The notes beneath the pieces are model-generated. The model was not told where the DNA came from and did no database searches. It saw only the letters and a list, made by a program, of their open reading frames with translations. From an uncultured Collinsella sp. (lineage in GTDB: Bacteria > Actinomycetota > Coriobacteriia > Coriobacteriales > Coriobacteriaceae): DNA of 64,000 bases. Positions 56,158-64,000 of this stretch are shown piece after piece (position 1 is the stretch's first letter; each line of letters opens with the position of its first letter). Position numbers and translations under genes: made by a program. The stretch lies in contig CALJMO010000053.1 of the NCBI GenBank assembly GCA_937982065.1, positions 6,226 through 70,225 on the forward strand, in the 5' to 3' direction.

Positions 56158-58035
56158 TTGCGCGTTGCATACCAAGATTGTTTTCATTTAATTGAGCCGT
56201 TGCTCGCCAAGGTCGAGAAGCCGAGCCGCTATATCGATCACGAGTGGGGCACGCTTTCCAAGGCCGATGCCGACTACCGTTGCTGCCTGATCTACCCGGA
56301 TGTGTACGAGGTTGGTCTGCCCAACCAGGGCATCGCCATCCTCTACAACATTCTTAACCAGGCCGAGGGCATCTCTTGCGAGCGTGGCTATGTGCCGTGG
56401 CCCGATATGGGTGACGCCATGCGCGAGGCGGGTATTCCGCTGCTCTCGCTCGAGGGTGCAGCGCCGGTCGCTTCGTTTGATATTGTCGGCTTGCATGTTC
56501 CGCACGAGATGGCGGTGACGAACTTCCTCGAGGCTCTCGACCTCGCTGGCATTCCGCTGTTAGCGGCCGACCGAGGCGAAGACGACCCCATCATCATCGC
56601 CGGTGGTCCCTCGGTGTACAACCCCGAGCCGTACGCGGCCTTCTTCGATGCCATCCTCATCGGTGAGGGCGAGGAATCGCTGCTCGAGACCTGCCAGCTG
56701 CATCGCCGCCTGCGTGACGAAGGGGTCCCGCGCGCGCAGATTGTTGAGCAGCTTGCATCCATTGCCGGCAACTACGTGCCGTCGCTCTATGAGGTTCGTC
56801 ACGACGAGCCCTGCTCGCCGCATGGCTACACCGTGCCGCGTGAGGGCAAGGATGCGCCGACCGTGGTCTACAAGCGCGTCGTCGAGGATTTCGGCGCCAC
56901 GAATCCGCTGTCGCAGTCGTGCGTGCCCTATGCGCAGTTGGTCCACGACCGTCTGTCTATCGAGATCCTGCGCGGCTGCGCCCGCGGCTGTCGTTTTTGC
57001 CAGGCCGGCATGACGTATCGCCCGGTGCGCGAGCGCTCGGCCGACCAGATCGTCTCGTCGGTGATTCAGGGTCTGGAAAAGACTGGCTATGACGAGGTGT
57101 CGCTGACCTCGCTCTCCACGACCGACCACTCCTGCATTCGCGACGTGCTCGGCAGGCTCAACCGTCGCCTGGAGGATACGGGTATTCGCGTGTCTATTCC
57201 ATCGCAGCGCCTGGATTCGTTTGGCGTGGATATGGCCGAGTCGGTCGCCGGCGAAAAGAAGGGCGGCTTGACGTTCGCGCCCGAGGCCGGCAGCCAGCGC
57301 ATGCGCGACATCATTAACAAGAACGTGACCGAGGAGGACCTGGACCGTGCGGCCAAGGCGGCCTTCGAGGCCGGCTGGAACCGCATGAAGCTCTACTTTA
57401 TGATGGGCCTTCCCGGCGAGCGCGACGAGGACATCGTGGCCATCGCCAATCTGGCCGATCACGTGCTGGAGCTCGGTCGTTCCGTGGTGCCCAAGGCTCG
57501 TCGCGGCTCGATCTCGGTGTCGATCTCGGTTTCGGTCTTTATCCCCAAGGCTGCCACGCCGTTCCAGTGGTGCCCGCAGCTCGACTACGACGACGTCAAG
57601 CGTCGCCAGAAGTTGCTTATCACGAGCGTTCGCAACCGTGCCGTCCGCGTGCATTACCACGATGCCGAGACCTCGCTCATCGAGGCCGCGCTGTCCCGCG
57701 CCGGTCGTGACATGACGCCCGTCATCATCGACGCTTGGCGCTCGGGCTCTCGCTTTGACGCCTGGGTAGAGCATTTCTCGCTCGATAACTGGAAGGAGGC
57801 TGCTGCCAAAAACGGCATCGACCTCAATGAGCTCGTGCACCTGCCCTACGAGTTGGACTGGCGCCTGCCGTGGGAACACGTGAGCCCCGGCTGCACGCGC
57901 GGCTTCCTCGAGCGCGAGTACCGTCGCTCGCTCGAGGGCGTCACGACTCCCGACTGCACCCGCACGTCGTGCACCGGCTGCGGAATCTGCCCCACGCTCC
58001 ACGCCAAGAATGTCTTGATGGGTGATCGCGCATGA
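56158..58035 (+). CDS. B12-binding-domain radical SAM protein (TIGR03960 type)
   Basis: 625 residues, TTG start. The N-terminal cobalamin-like domain (CCLIYPDVYEVGLPNQGIAI; IIIAGGPSVYNPEPYAAFFD) is followed by a radical SAM site CARGCRFCQAG (C-x3-C-x2-C), then LTFAPEAGSQRMRDIINKNV. A Cys cluster ends it (CTRTSCTGCGICPTLH). Family members are always paired with the DUF2344 protein found directly downstream; the substrate is not established. A role near ribosome or tRNA genes has been proposed from context only. Confidence 0.9.
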   Translation: MRVAYQDCFHLIEPLLAKVEKPSRYIDHEWGTLSKADADYRCCLIYPDVYEVGLPNQGIAILYNILNQAEGISCERGYVPWPDMGDAMREAGIPLLSLEGAAPVASFDIVGLHVPHEMAVTNFLEALDLAGIPLLAADRGEDDPIIIAGGPSVYNPEPYAAFFDAILIGEGEESLLETCQLHRRLRDEGVPRAQIVEQLASIAGNYVPSLYEVRHDEPCSPHGYTVPREGKDAPTVVYKRVVEDFGATNPLSQSCVPYAQLVHDRLSIEILRGCARGCRFCQAGMTYRPVRERSADQIVSSVIQGLEKTGYDEVSLTSLSTTDHSCIRDVLGRLNRRLEDTGIRVSIPSQRLDSFGVDMAESVAGEKKGGLTFAPEAGSQRMRDIINKNVTEEDLDRAAKAAFEAGWNRMKLYFMMGLPGERDEDIVAIANLADHVLELGRSVVPKARRGSISVSISVSVFIPKAATPFQWCPQLDYDDVKRRQKLLITSVRNRAVRVHYHDAETSLIEAALSRAGRDMTPVIIDAWRSGSRFDAWVEHFSLDNWKEAAAKNGIDLNELVHLPYELDWRLPWEHVSPGCTRGFLEREYRRSLEGVTTPDCTRTSCTGCGICPTLHAKNVLMGDRA

Positions 58036-58844
58036 GTGAGCGCCTGACCGATAACCCCACGCTCTTTAGACTTCGTGTTCGCTATGGCAAGCGCGATCGC
58101 CTTAAGTACCTGGGCCATCTCGAAGTAATCCATACCATTGAGCGCATCGTGCGCCGTGCGGGACTTCCCTATGCCGTCACGCAGGGCTTCTCCCCGCACA
58201 TGCGCGTGGGCTTCTCTTCGGCGCTACCGGTGGGTACGTCGTCGACCTGCGAGTGGTATGACCTGTTTATGACCGAGTTCGTGGCGCTCGACGAGGCGTT
58301 TGGGCGCCTGGCTGCGGCGTCTCCGGCCGATCTGGCGCCCATCGAGGCGGCGTACATCGACGTGCGCACGCCGGCATTGACGGCGCAGCTCACGCGCCTG
58401 TCGTATCGCATCGACCTGCATCTGGACCCCGAGGCGCCCGTAAGCGCCGATGAGGTGCGTCGTGCGATCGACACGCTGCGCGCGGACCATGGCATCGACT
58501 ACGCGCGCGGCAAAAAGAGCAAGCGCTTAGATTTGGATCACACGCTCGTGGGCTATGAGCTCACGGCGGGGGAGCGCCCGGACCATTTGGTGCTCATGCT
58601 CGACACCCATGCCGACAACGAGGGCTCCATGCGTCCGGAAATTTTGCTTTCTGCGGCTGATGTTTTGTTGCAGGGCTTGACCCCGGGCGTGGATGCACCT
58701 ATTGTTTCCACCGGTATGCAAGACCTCGTGACCATCTGCTCCTACGATGTCGAGCGTCAGAATCAAGCATGCGAGGACGACGAGGGCCGACTCGTCAGCC
58801 CCATACCTGTGCGAACTTGTGGATTTGCTTCACATACTCGTTGA
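58032..58844 (+). CDS. Radical-SAM-associated DUF2344 protein (TIGR03936 type)
   Basis: 270 residues overlapping the previous gene by ATGA. RLRVRYGKRDRLKYLGHLEV, then HTIERIVRRAGLPYAVTQGF, SPHMRVGFSSALPVGTSSTC is the invariant start of the DUF2344 family. It almost always accompanies the TIGR03960 radical SAM gene and precedes L21/L27 in Actinobacteria and Firmicutes. Biochemical role unknown. Its 3' end carries the -35 box of the rplU promoter. Confidence 0.9.
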   Translation: MSERLTDNPTLFRLRVRYGKRDRLKYLGHLEVIHTIERIVRRAGLPYAVTQGFSPHMRVGFSSALPVGTSSTCEWYDLFMTEFVALDEAFGRLAAASPADLAPIEAAYIDVRTPALTAQLTRLSYRIDLHLDPEAPVSADEVRRAIDTLRADHGIDYARGKKSKRLDLDHTLVGYELTAGERPDHLVLMLDTHADNEGSMRPEILLSAADVLLQGLTPGVDAPIVSTGMQDLVTICSYDVERQNQACEDDEGRLVSPIPVRTCGFASHTR

Positions 58845-58869
58845 CGGGGGTATTTTCGCCTGCTACTAT
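58841..58869 (+). promoter_or_regulatory. Promoter of rplU-rpmA
   Basis: TTGACG (58841-58846) and TACTAT (58864-58869) with a 17-base spacer, 42 bases before the rplU ATG. The -35 lies in the last codons of the DUF2344 gene. Confidence 0.75.
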
Positions 58870-58911
58870 ATTCGGCTGTTGCACTAACTGATGCATGAAG
58901 GGCAAGTAAAC

Positions 58912-59286
58912 ATGTACGCAATCGTTAACACGGGCGGCAAGCAGTACAAGGTCGCCACCGACGATGTCATCACCGTCGAGAAGATCGAGGGCAATGAGGG
59001 CGACAAGGTCACCCTGCCGGTTATCTTCCTCAACGATGGTAAGAAGATCGTCACCGATCCCGACAAGCTGGCCAAGGCCAAGGTTACCGCTCAGATCGTT
59101 GAGCAGTTCAAGGGCGAGAAGCAGCTGGTCTTCAAGTTCCACAAGCGCAAGCGCTATCGTCGTCTGAAGGGTCACCGTCAGCAGCTCACCAAGCTGAAGA
59201 TCGTGAAGGTTCAGGCTACCTCCCGCGCCAAGAAGGCTGTCAAGGCAGAGGCTGAGGCTGTTGCCGAGGCTCCCGTCGCCGAGTAG
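58912..59286 (+). CDS. rplU: Ribosomal protein bL21
   Basis: 124 residues from the ATG at 58912; an upstream in-frame ATG at 58891 lacks a ribosome site. MYAIVNTGGKQYKVATDDVI, FKFHKRKRYRRLKGHRQQLT are diagnostic. The Ala/Glu/Val-rich end (KAEAEAVAEAPVAE) is a lineage extension. 50S subunit protein binding 23S rRNA. Confidence 0.97.
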   Translation: MYAIVNTGGKQYKVATDDVITVEKIEGNEGDKVTLPVIFLNDGKKIVTDPDKLAKAKVTAQIVEQFKGEKQLVFKFHKRKRYRRLKGHRQQLTKLKIVKVQATSRAKKAVKAEAEAVAEAPVAE

Positions 59287-59319
59287 ATTACACTCGTAAC
59301 GAAAGAGTAGGTATACACA

Positions 59320-59577
59320 ATGGCACACAAAAAAGGACTCGGTTCCTCCCGTAATGGCCGTGACTCCCGCGGTCAGCGCCTTGGCACGAAGCGCTATGCC
59401 GGCCAGACGGTAACCACGGGCACGATTCTCGTCCGTCAGCACGGCACGCACATCCACCCGGGTGAGAACGTTGGCCGTGGTAAGGACGACACGCTGTTCG
59501 CGCTGGTCGACGGTACCGTTGAGTTCCACAAGGGTATCAAGCACAGGGTCAGCGTACGCCCGCTCGCGAACGCGTAA
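59320..59577 (+). CDS. rpmA: Ribosomal protein bL27
   Basis: 85 residues. MAHKKGLGSSRNGRDSRGQR, then GNTIVRQRG-type segment as TGTILVRQHGTHIHPGENV. There is no N-terminal cleavage extension as found in Firmicutes L27, in line with an actinobacterial host. It reaches the peptidyl-transferase centre. Confidence 0.97.
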   Translation: MAHKKGLGSSRNGRDSRGQRLGTKRYAGQTVTTGTILVRQHGTHIHPGENVGRGKDDTLFALVDGTVEFHKGIKHRVSVRPLANA

Positions 59578-59602
59578 TTCACCCTTCATAGAGCACATAT
59601 GT

Positions 59603-59647
59603 GGGAGGCACTTGAGTTTTAGGATTCAAGGGTCTCCCTCTTTTTTG
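59603..59647 (+). terminator. Intrinsic terminator between rpmA and obg
   Basis: GGGAGGCACTTGA pairs imperfectly with TTCAAGGGTCTCCC and is followed by TCTTTTTT. The obg ribosome site (TAGGAGGCG) begins right after, so readthrough probably supplies some obg mRNA. Confidence 0.75.
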
Positions 59648-59662
59648 TAGGAGGCGATTCTG

Positions 59663-61129
59663 TTGTCACAGTTCACCGATATCAGCCGCATTAACGTGTG
59701 CGGCGGCGACGGCGGAGCCGGATGCATGTCGTTTAGGCGTGAGGCATTTGTCCCCAAGGGCGGCCCCGATGGTGGCGACGGCGGTCGTGGCGGCAACGTC
59801 GTCATCCAGGCCGATGCTCAGCTGTCTTCGTTGATCGATTACCGCTTTAAGCATCACTTCCGCGCCGAGCGCGGCACGCACGGGCAGGGTGCCCGTCGTA
59901 ACGGTAAAAGCGGCGAGGACCTGATCCTGAAGGTTCCCATGGGCACCGTGGTGCGCGAGCTCGACCCCGAGACGCAGACCCCGATGTTCGAGATTGCCGA
60001 CCTGGTGCACGACGGCGAGCGCGTTGTCGTGGCGCCCGGTGGCGCCGGCGGTCTGGGCAATACGCACTTTGTGACGTCGGTGCGTCGCGCTCCGGCCTTT
60101 GCCCAGCTCGGCGAGCCTGCCGAGGAGCACTGGATCGAGCTCGAGATGAAGCTTATGGCTGATGCCGCGCTTGTGGGCTTTCCCTCGGTGGGTAAGTCAT
60201 CGCTCATTGCGCGCATGAGTGCCGCCCGCCCCAAGATTGCTGACTACCCGTTTACCACGCTCGTGCCCAATCTGGGCATGGTGCGTGCCGGCGAGTACTC
60301 CTATGTCGTTGCCGATGTCCCCGGCCTCATCGAGGGTGCGAGCGAGGGCAAGGGCCTGGGCCATCAGTTCCTGCGCCACATCGAGCGCACGGCACTCATC
60401 ATGCACGTCGTCGATATGACGGGTGGTTTTGAGGATCGCGATCCGGTCGAGGACTATCGCATCATCAACCGCGAGCTCGAGCAGTATGGCGCCGAGCTTT
60501 CGGAGCGTCCGCAGATCGTCGTCGCTAACAAGTGCGATGCGCCGGGCACGGCTGACAAGATTGCCGACCTTAAGCGTGCGGCGCTCGACGATGGCCATAT
60601 GTTCTTTGCCGTGTCTGCTGTTACGGGCGCCGGTCTCAACACGCTGATGCTTGCCGTGGGCGAGCAGGTGGCTAAGCTCCGCGCCGAGCTGGCGGTTGCT
60701 GATGAGCCGGTCGATCTGCGCGACGAGGAGTGGGAGCGCCGCCGTCTGCAGCGCGAGAAGCGTTTCCGCATTGTCCAGGAAGAGCCCGGTGCCTTCCGCG
60801 TGGTCGGTCGTGCCATCGAGCGCATGGTCATTCAGACCGACTGGGAAAACGAGGAAGCCGTCATTTACTTGCAGCATAAGTTTGCGCGTATGGGTGTTGA
60901 CGACGCGCTCGAGAAGGCTGGTTGCCGTGCGGGCGATGAGGTCCGCATTTGCCAGCGCGCCTTTGACTTTGAGGGCGCTGAGGACTTCTCGGAGTACGAG
61001 GAGCTCGAGGATGCTGACGAGGACGTTGCCGTTGAAGCCATTGGCGTGGCCGATGCTGCGGATGAGGGCGTCGAGGTTGTCGATGCGGCGGATGCCGCGG
61101 GCGATGCCGAGACCTCGGAGGGCGAGTAA
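59663..61129 (+). CDS. obg: GTPase Obg/CgtA
   Basis: 488 residues, TTG start with GGAGG. Obg fold (INVCGGDGGAGCMSFRREAF; PKGGPDGGDGGRGGNVVIQ), G domain with G1 GFPSVGKSSL, G3 DVPGLIEG, G4 NKCDA, then an OCT domain and an acidic Ala/Asp/Glu-rich tail of about 55 residues. It assists 50S assembly and responds to (p)ppGpp. Standard rplU-rpmA-obg order. Confidence 0.96.
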   Translation: MSQFTDISRINVCGGDGGAGCMSFRREAFVPKGGPDGGDGGRGGNVVIQADAQLSSLIDYRFKHHFRAERGTHGQGARRNGKSGEDLILKVPMGTVVRELDPETQTPMFEIADLVHDGERVVVAPGGAGGLGNTHFVTSVRRAPAFAQLGEPAEEHWIELEMKLMADAALVGFPSVGKSSLIARMSAARPKIADYPFTTLVPNLGMVRAGEYSYVVADVPGLIEGASEGKGLGHQFLRHIERTALIMHVVDMTGGFEDRDPVEDYRIINRELEQYGAELSERPQIVVANKCDAPGTADKIADLKRAALDDGHMFFAVSAVTGAGLNTLMLAVGEQVAKLRAELAVADEPVDLRDEEWERRRLQREKRFRIVQEEPGAFRVVGRAIERMVIQTDWENEEAVIYLQHKFARMGVDDALEKAGCRAGDEVRICQRAFDFEGAEDFSEYEELEDADEDVAVEAIGVADAADEGVEVVDAADAAGDAETSEGE

Positions 61130-61132
61130 GCC

Positions 61133-61810
61133 ATGTCGCTGCGCGGTGGAATCGGTCTGCCCGAGCTTCCTCTAGAGGACGGGCGGGAGTTTAGGCTCGG
61201 CATTATGGGCGGCACCTTTGATCCCATTCATTACGGGCACCTGGTGACCGCCGAGCAGGCGCGCGAGTCCCTCGACTTGGACGCTGTGCTCTTTATGCCG
61301 GCGGGCTCTCCTGCTTTTAAGCTTGACAAGCCGGTGACGCCTGCCGAGGACCGTTATGCCATGACGGTCCTCGCCACCGCCGCGAACCCGGCCTTTTTGG
61401 CGAGTCGGTTCGAGATCGACCGTCCGGGCGTAACCTACACGGCCGATACGCTTCATGCCCTTCGCGACTTTTATCCGCCGCAGGTAAAGCTCTACTTTAT
61501 TACGGGCGCCGACGCGATTATCGATATTGTGACTTGGCATGATGCCGAACGAATCGCCGAGCTTGCTACCTTTATTGCGGCGACGCGACCGGGCTTTGAT
61601 ATCGATACGGCGCGTGCCCGAATCAAAGAGTCGGGGCTGCCGTTCGACGTGCGCTATATTCAGATTCCGGCGCTGGCGATCAGCTCGACGAACATTCGTA
61701 AGCGAGTTGCCCGCGGCATGAGCGTGCGCTATCTTACGAGCGAGTCTGTGCTCGGCTACATTCGCAAGCGCGGTTTGTATGTCGATCTGGGCCAAGAAGA
61801 TTTTGAGTGA
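61133..61810 (+). CDS. nadD: Nicotinate-nucleotide adenylyltransferase
   Basis: 225 residues. LGIMGGTFDPIHYGHLVTAE carries the (H/T)xGH motif, ITGADAIIDIVTWHDAERIA the substrate loop, and ISSTNIRKRVARGMSVRYLT the ISSTxIR signature. It makes deamido-NAD from NaMN. Three bases after obg. Confidence 0.95.
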   Translation: MSLRGGIGLPELPLEDGREFRLGIMGGTFDPIHYGHLVTAEQARESLDLDAVLFMPAGSPAFKLDKPVTPAEDRYAMTVLATAANPAFLASRFEIDRPGVTYTADTLHALRDFYPPQVKLYFITGADAIIDIVTWHDAERIAELATFIAATRPGFDIDTARARIKESGLPFDVRYIQIPALAISSTNIRKRVARGMSVRYLTSESVLGYIRKRGLYVDLGQEDFE

Positions 61811-61822
61811 TGGGGGTCTACG

Positions 61823-62431
61823 TTGTCGGTAGAGGATCAGTTTGAGGGCGATGAGCGCGCGCTGCTCAAGCGCATTCAAGAGCTGCTCGATGTTCGCATG
61901 AAGGATAAGCGCAAGCGCTATGTGCATTCGCTGGGTGTTGCCGAGACCGCACTTCATCTGGCCGAGGTCTACGGCGTTGACCGCTTTGATGCCGCTGCTG
62001 CCGGTCTGATCCACGACTGGGACAAAGTGCTCTCCGACGACGAGCTGGTTACGCGCGCTCTGCATTACGGCATTAAGATTGCCGGCTCTCCTTCCGCCGC
62101 GACGCCGCTTTTGCATGGCCCTGTTGCCGCCTATGAGCTTCCGCAGCTTTTCCCCGAGTTGTCGCCGGCCGTTTTCCAGGCTGTCGACCGTCACACCGTG
62201 GGTGACTGCGACATGACACCGCTCGATATGGTGGTCTTTGTGGCCGATGCCATCGAGCCCAACCGCCACGGCGACTATGCGCATGCGCTGCGCAAGATGG
62301 TGGGGGAGTCGACGCTCGATGAGTTGTTCTTCTCCTGTTTTGCGCAGGGTCTGGTCTATGTGATCCAGTCCGGGCGCTATCTTTATCCCACGGCTATTAC
62401 GATTTACAACCATTACGCCCAGCTGCGCTAG
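61823..62431 (+). CDS. yqeK: HD-domain hydrolase YqeK (diadenosine tetraphosphatase type)
   Basis: 202 residues, TTG start. RYVHSLGVAETALHLAEVYG and GLIHDWDKVLSDDELV give the H...HD motif; HGPVAAYELPQLFP and DRHTVGDCDMTPLDMVVFVA, then DAIEPNR, follow the YqeK pattern. These enzymes symmetrically cleave Ap4A. Placed between nadD and rsfS as in Firmicutes and Actinobacteria. Confidence 0.93.
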   Translation: MSVEDQFEGDERALLKRIQELLDVRMKDKRKRYVHSLGVAETALHLAEVYGVDRFDAAAAGLIHDWDKVLSDDELVTRALHYGIKIAGSPSAATPLLHGPVAAYELPQLFPELSPAVFQAVDRHTVGDCDMTPLDMVVFVADAIEPNRHGDYAHALRKMVGESTLDELFFSCFAQGLVYVIQSGRYLYPTAITIYNHYAQLR

Positions 62432-62458
62432 CTCGGGCTGTCTAGAAAGAGGTATTCC

Positions 62459-62914
62459 ATGGCCGACGAGACCATGACCGACGAGCAGATTCTTGAAGGT
62501 GTGGAGCACAAGAGCTTCGCCGCCACGTCCGACCGCACCGCCGCCTCGCTGTCCGCGAGCGGTGTCGCCGCCGAGGATGTCGCCCGCGCCGCCGCGCAGG
62601 CCGCCTACGACAAGAAGGGCGAGGACGTTCAGGTGCTCGACCTGACCGAGCTTTCCGACGTATGCGACTACTTTGTGCTTGCCACCGGTACCAACAACCG
62701 CCAGGTCGATTCTATCGTCGACGAGATCGAGGAGAAGGTCGCCGAGGCTTGCGGCGAGCATCCGTTCTCCATCGAGGGCCGCGAGCAGAAGACCTGGATG
62801 CTCATGGACTATGGTTCGGTTGTCGTCCACGTCTTCACTCCCGAAGCCCGCGACTTCTACCGCCTCGAGAAACTCTGGGGAGACGCCCCCCAGCTCCCCC
62901 TCAACCTCCTCTAG
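62459..62914 (+). CDS. rsfS: Ribosomal silencing factor RsfS
   Basis: 151 residues. AAYDKKGEDVQVLDLTELSD, then CDYFVLATGTNNRQVDSIVD and WMLMDYGSVVVHVFTPEARD are typical. The N-terminus has about 40 extra residues. It binds uL14 and blocks subunit joining when nutrients fall. Its stop codon TAG is also the start of a REP element (GTAGCT). Confidence 0.94.
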   Translation: MADETMTDEQILEGVEHKSFAATSDRTAASLSASGVAAEDVARAAAQAAYDKKGEDVQVLDLTELSDVCDYFVLATGTNNRQVDSIVDEIEEKVAEACGEHPFSIEGREQKTWMLMDYGSVVVHVFTPEARDFYRLEKLWGDAPQLPLNLL

Positions 62915-62942
62915 TAGCTCATTTGAGACGGAGTTTAGCTAC
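62914..62942 (+). repeat. REP element after rsfS
   Basis: GTAGCTCATTTGAGACGGAG then TTTAGCTAC, a diverged copy of the unit at 63005 with the same GTAGCT/AGCTAC ends. It overlaps the last base of the rsfS stop codon. Confidence 0.75.
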
Positions 62943-62957
62943 CCTCACGCATATCGC

Positions 62958-62996
62958 CGGGCAGTTGCACCATTTGCAGCTGCCCGTCTTTCTTTT
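62958..62996 (+). terminator. Intrinsic terminator after rsfS
   Basis: CGGGCAGTTGCA pairs with TGCAGCTGCCCG (one bulge) around CCATT, followed by TCTTTCTTTT. It ends the obg-nadD-yqeK-rsfS transcript. Confidence 0.85.
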
Positions 62997-63004
62997 GCCC
63001 AAAA

Positions 63005-63037
63005 GTAGCTAATTTGGGACGGGGCTTTTTTAGCTAC
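63005..63037 (+). repeat. REP element upstream of the RAYT gene
   Basis: GTAGCTAATTTGGGACGGGG then CTTTTTTAGCTAC. The ends GTAGCTAA and TTAGCTAC are an 8-bp inverted repeat. Identical to the arms of the REPIN at 45.8 kb over about 30 bases. Confidence 0.85.
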
Positions 63038-63138
63038 CACCTACCGTTCGCCGAAGAACGCGATTTGTCGCACCCAGTACGTTTTTTTCTGCTCTGGCTC
63101 GGGTAACGTAATTCTTATCTGTAGAGGAGGGAATGCGT

Positions 63139-63888
63139 ATGACTCGGACTGCGCGAGAAATCTCTGAATATGGCTTTTACCATGTCGTTCAAAAGGGGTG
63201 TGGTGGTCAGCTGATATTTGAGGATGAGGATGATCGACTCTATTTGATTCGGCTGATTGCTTCGAAATGCCAGAAGTTCAAAGTTGATGTCATCGCGTGG
63301 TGCCTTATGGATAACCATATTCATCTTCTGCTTGACGATGAGCATGCTCATTTGAGTGATTGCATGCATTCGATTACGACGGCGTATGCCATGTATTTCA
63401 ATTCTAAGACAGGCAGAAAGGGTCCACTCTTCCAGGATCGATTTAAGAGCGTGCCGATTCTTGATGATGATCAGCTGCTCAACTGCGTTCGTTACATTCA
63501 CGATAACCCTGCGAAAGCCAGAATTGACACTGCTTCGCTCTATCGCTGGAGCAGCTTTAGCGAGTATATGGGCTATCCGGGTATTTGTAAGACTGATTGC
63601 GTGCTCGAGTTGCTCGGGAATTCCCAGAGGTTTTTTGCATTTAGCACCTCGGGCGAGCCCAATGGCTATTGCTTCCGTTATGGCGCTCACGTGAGTGATG
63701 CTGACGCGCTTGAGTTTGCGCAGGCGTTGCTCAAACCTTACGAGCCTCACCATCTCAAAGCTCTGCCAAAGGGCGTGCGTGATGACTGTATCCGCAAGCT
63801 CAAAAGCGAGGGCTTTTCGATCAAGCAGATCGTGCGCCTCACGGGCATCGGCCACTGCACGATTCAAAAAGTCAAAATTGAAAAGTAG
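63139..63888 (+). CDS. REP-associated tyrosine transposase (RAYT)
   Basis: 249 residues from the ATG at 63139 (AGGAGG eight bases upstream; 63133 is two bases from it). Y1/HUH domain: GFYHVVQKGCGGQLIFEDED, WCLMDNHIHLLLDDEHAHLS with His-x-His, GRKGPLFQDRFKSVPILDDD and CVRYIHDNPAKARIDTASLY with the catalytic Tyr. The C-terminal part ends with an HTH (FSIKQIVRLTGIGHCTIQKV). Lower GC than the neighbours. REP copies lie on both sides, one overlapping its stop codon. It is thought to mobilise REPs. Confidence 0.93.
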   Translation: MTRTAREISEYGFYHVVQKGCGGQLIFEDEDDRLYLIRLIASKCQKFKVDVIAWCLMDNHIHLLLDDEHAHLSDCMHSITTAYAMYFNSKTGRKGPLFQDRFKSVPILDDDQLLNCVRYIHDNPAKARIDTASLYRWSSFSEYMGYPGICKTDCVLELLGNSQRFFAFSTSGEPNGYCFRYGAHVSDADALEFAQALLKPYEPHHLKALPKGVRDDCIRKLKSEGFSIKQIVRLTGIGHCTIQKVKIEK

Positions 63889-63916
63889 CTCATTTCAGGC
63901 GGGGTAATTTTGCTAC
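63885..63916 (+). repeat. REP element overlapping the RAYT stop codon
   Basis: GTAGCTCATTTCAGGCGGGG then TAATTTTGCTAC, with GTAGC/GCTAC ends. The TAG stop of the transposase gene is part of it. Confidence 0.75.
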
Positions 63917-63939
63917 GGCCACCAAACCGGGCATCCGGG

Positions 63940-63968
63940 GTAGTCAATTTGGGACGTGTCTCTATAGT
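63940..63968 (+). repeat. Partial REP element
   Basis: GGTAGTCAATTTGGGACGTG then TCTCTATAG, a degenerate copy of the same unit. No gene is seen from 63889 to the window end. Confidence 0.5.
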
Positions 63969-64000
63969 TTTGTCAACCGCGTGCTTCGCGCCATTTCGGC

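Overview
The window looks like a chromosome segment of a Collinsella-like member of the Coriobacteriia (high-GC Gram-positive gut actinobacteria). This rests on the gene content and order: a compact aromatic amino-acid operon, an mreBCD-PBP2-rodA block followed by rplU-rpmA-obg-nadD-yqeK-rsfS, many TTG/GTG starts, and an L27 that begins directly with MAHKKG. The genus is inferred from gene style, not from a search.

Layout. (1) 1-6814, minus strand: seven genes, DAHP synthase, tyrA, aroB, aroA, aroC, pheA and aroE (cut by the window edge), covering almost the whole route from central metabolism to chorismate, phenylpyruvate and hydroxyphenylpyruvate. A terminator-like hairpin lies in the leader. 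(2) 7019-7095: tRNA-Arg(CCG), the integration site of a prophage. (3) About 7087-42999: a roughly 35.9-kb siphovirus-type prophage. It carries a large serine integrase whose reading frame runs into the tRNA, a divergent repressor/Cro switch with three operator copies, an early region (DUF1351, ERF annealing protein, SSB, DUF6291-like replication protein), a run of very small accessory genes (zinc-ribbon proteins, a YkgJ-like protein, a cytosine-methylase-like protein, DUF3850), HNH endonuclease and terminase, head genes, an IS200-type insertion, tail genes with a -1 frameshift chaperone, a diversity-generating retroelement (DGR), and a lysis module. (4) 43063-45798: P-type cation ATPase, followed by a perfect 35-bp inverted repeat. 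(5) 46015-62914, plus strand: zinc-ribbon membrane protein, cyclophilin, TPR protein, elongasome genes (mreB, mreC, mreD, PBP2, rodA), a DUF697-like membrane protein, a radical-SAM pair, L21, L27, Obg, NadD, YqeK and RsfS. (6) 63139-63888: a REP-associated tyrosine transposase (RAYT) surrounded by its REP repeats.

The most exciting system is the DGR at 37258-40344. The last 129 bp of a tail-tip gene (variable repeat, VR, 38027-38155) match a non-coding template repeat (TR, 38765-38893) at every position except 13, and all 13 differences sit at template adenines. Between and after them lie an Avd-like accessory protein and a reverse transcriptase with a YMDD motif. The TR is enclosed by a 15-bp inverted repeat, and hairpins follow the VR. 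Together these parts should let the phage rewrite the C-type-lectin-like tip of its receptor-binding protein.

Other points of interest: the integrase has a different C-terminal tail in the integrated and excised states; two G9 tracts lie inside coding genes (methylase and reverse transcriptase); the phage head protein carries a C-terminal DUF6883 domain with a DUF4926-like neighbour; and REP elements supply the stop codons of two host genes.
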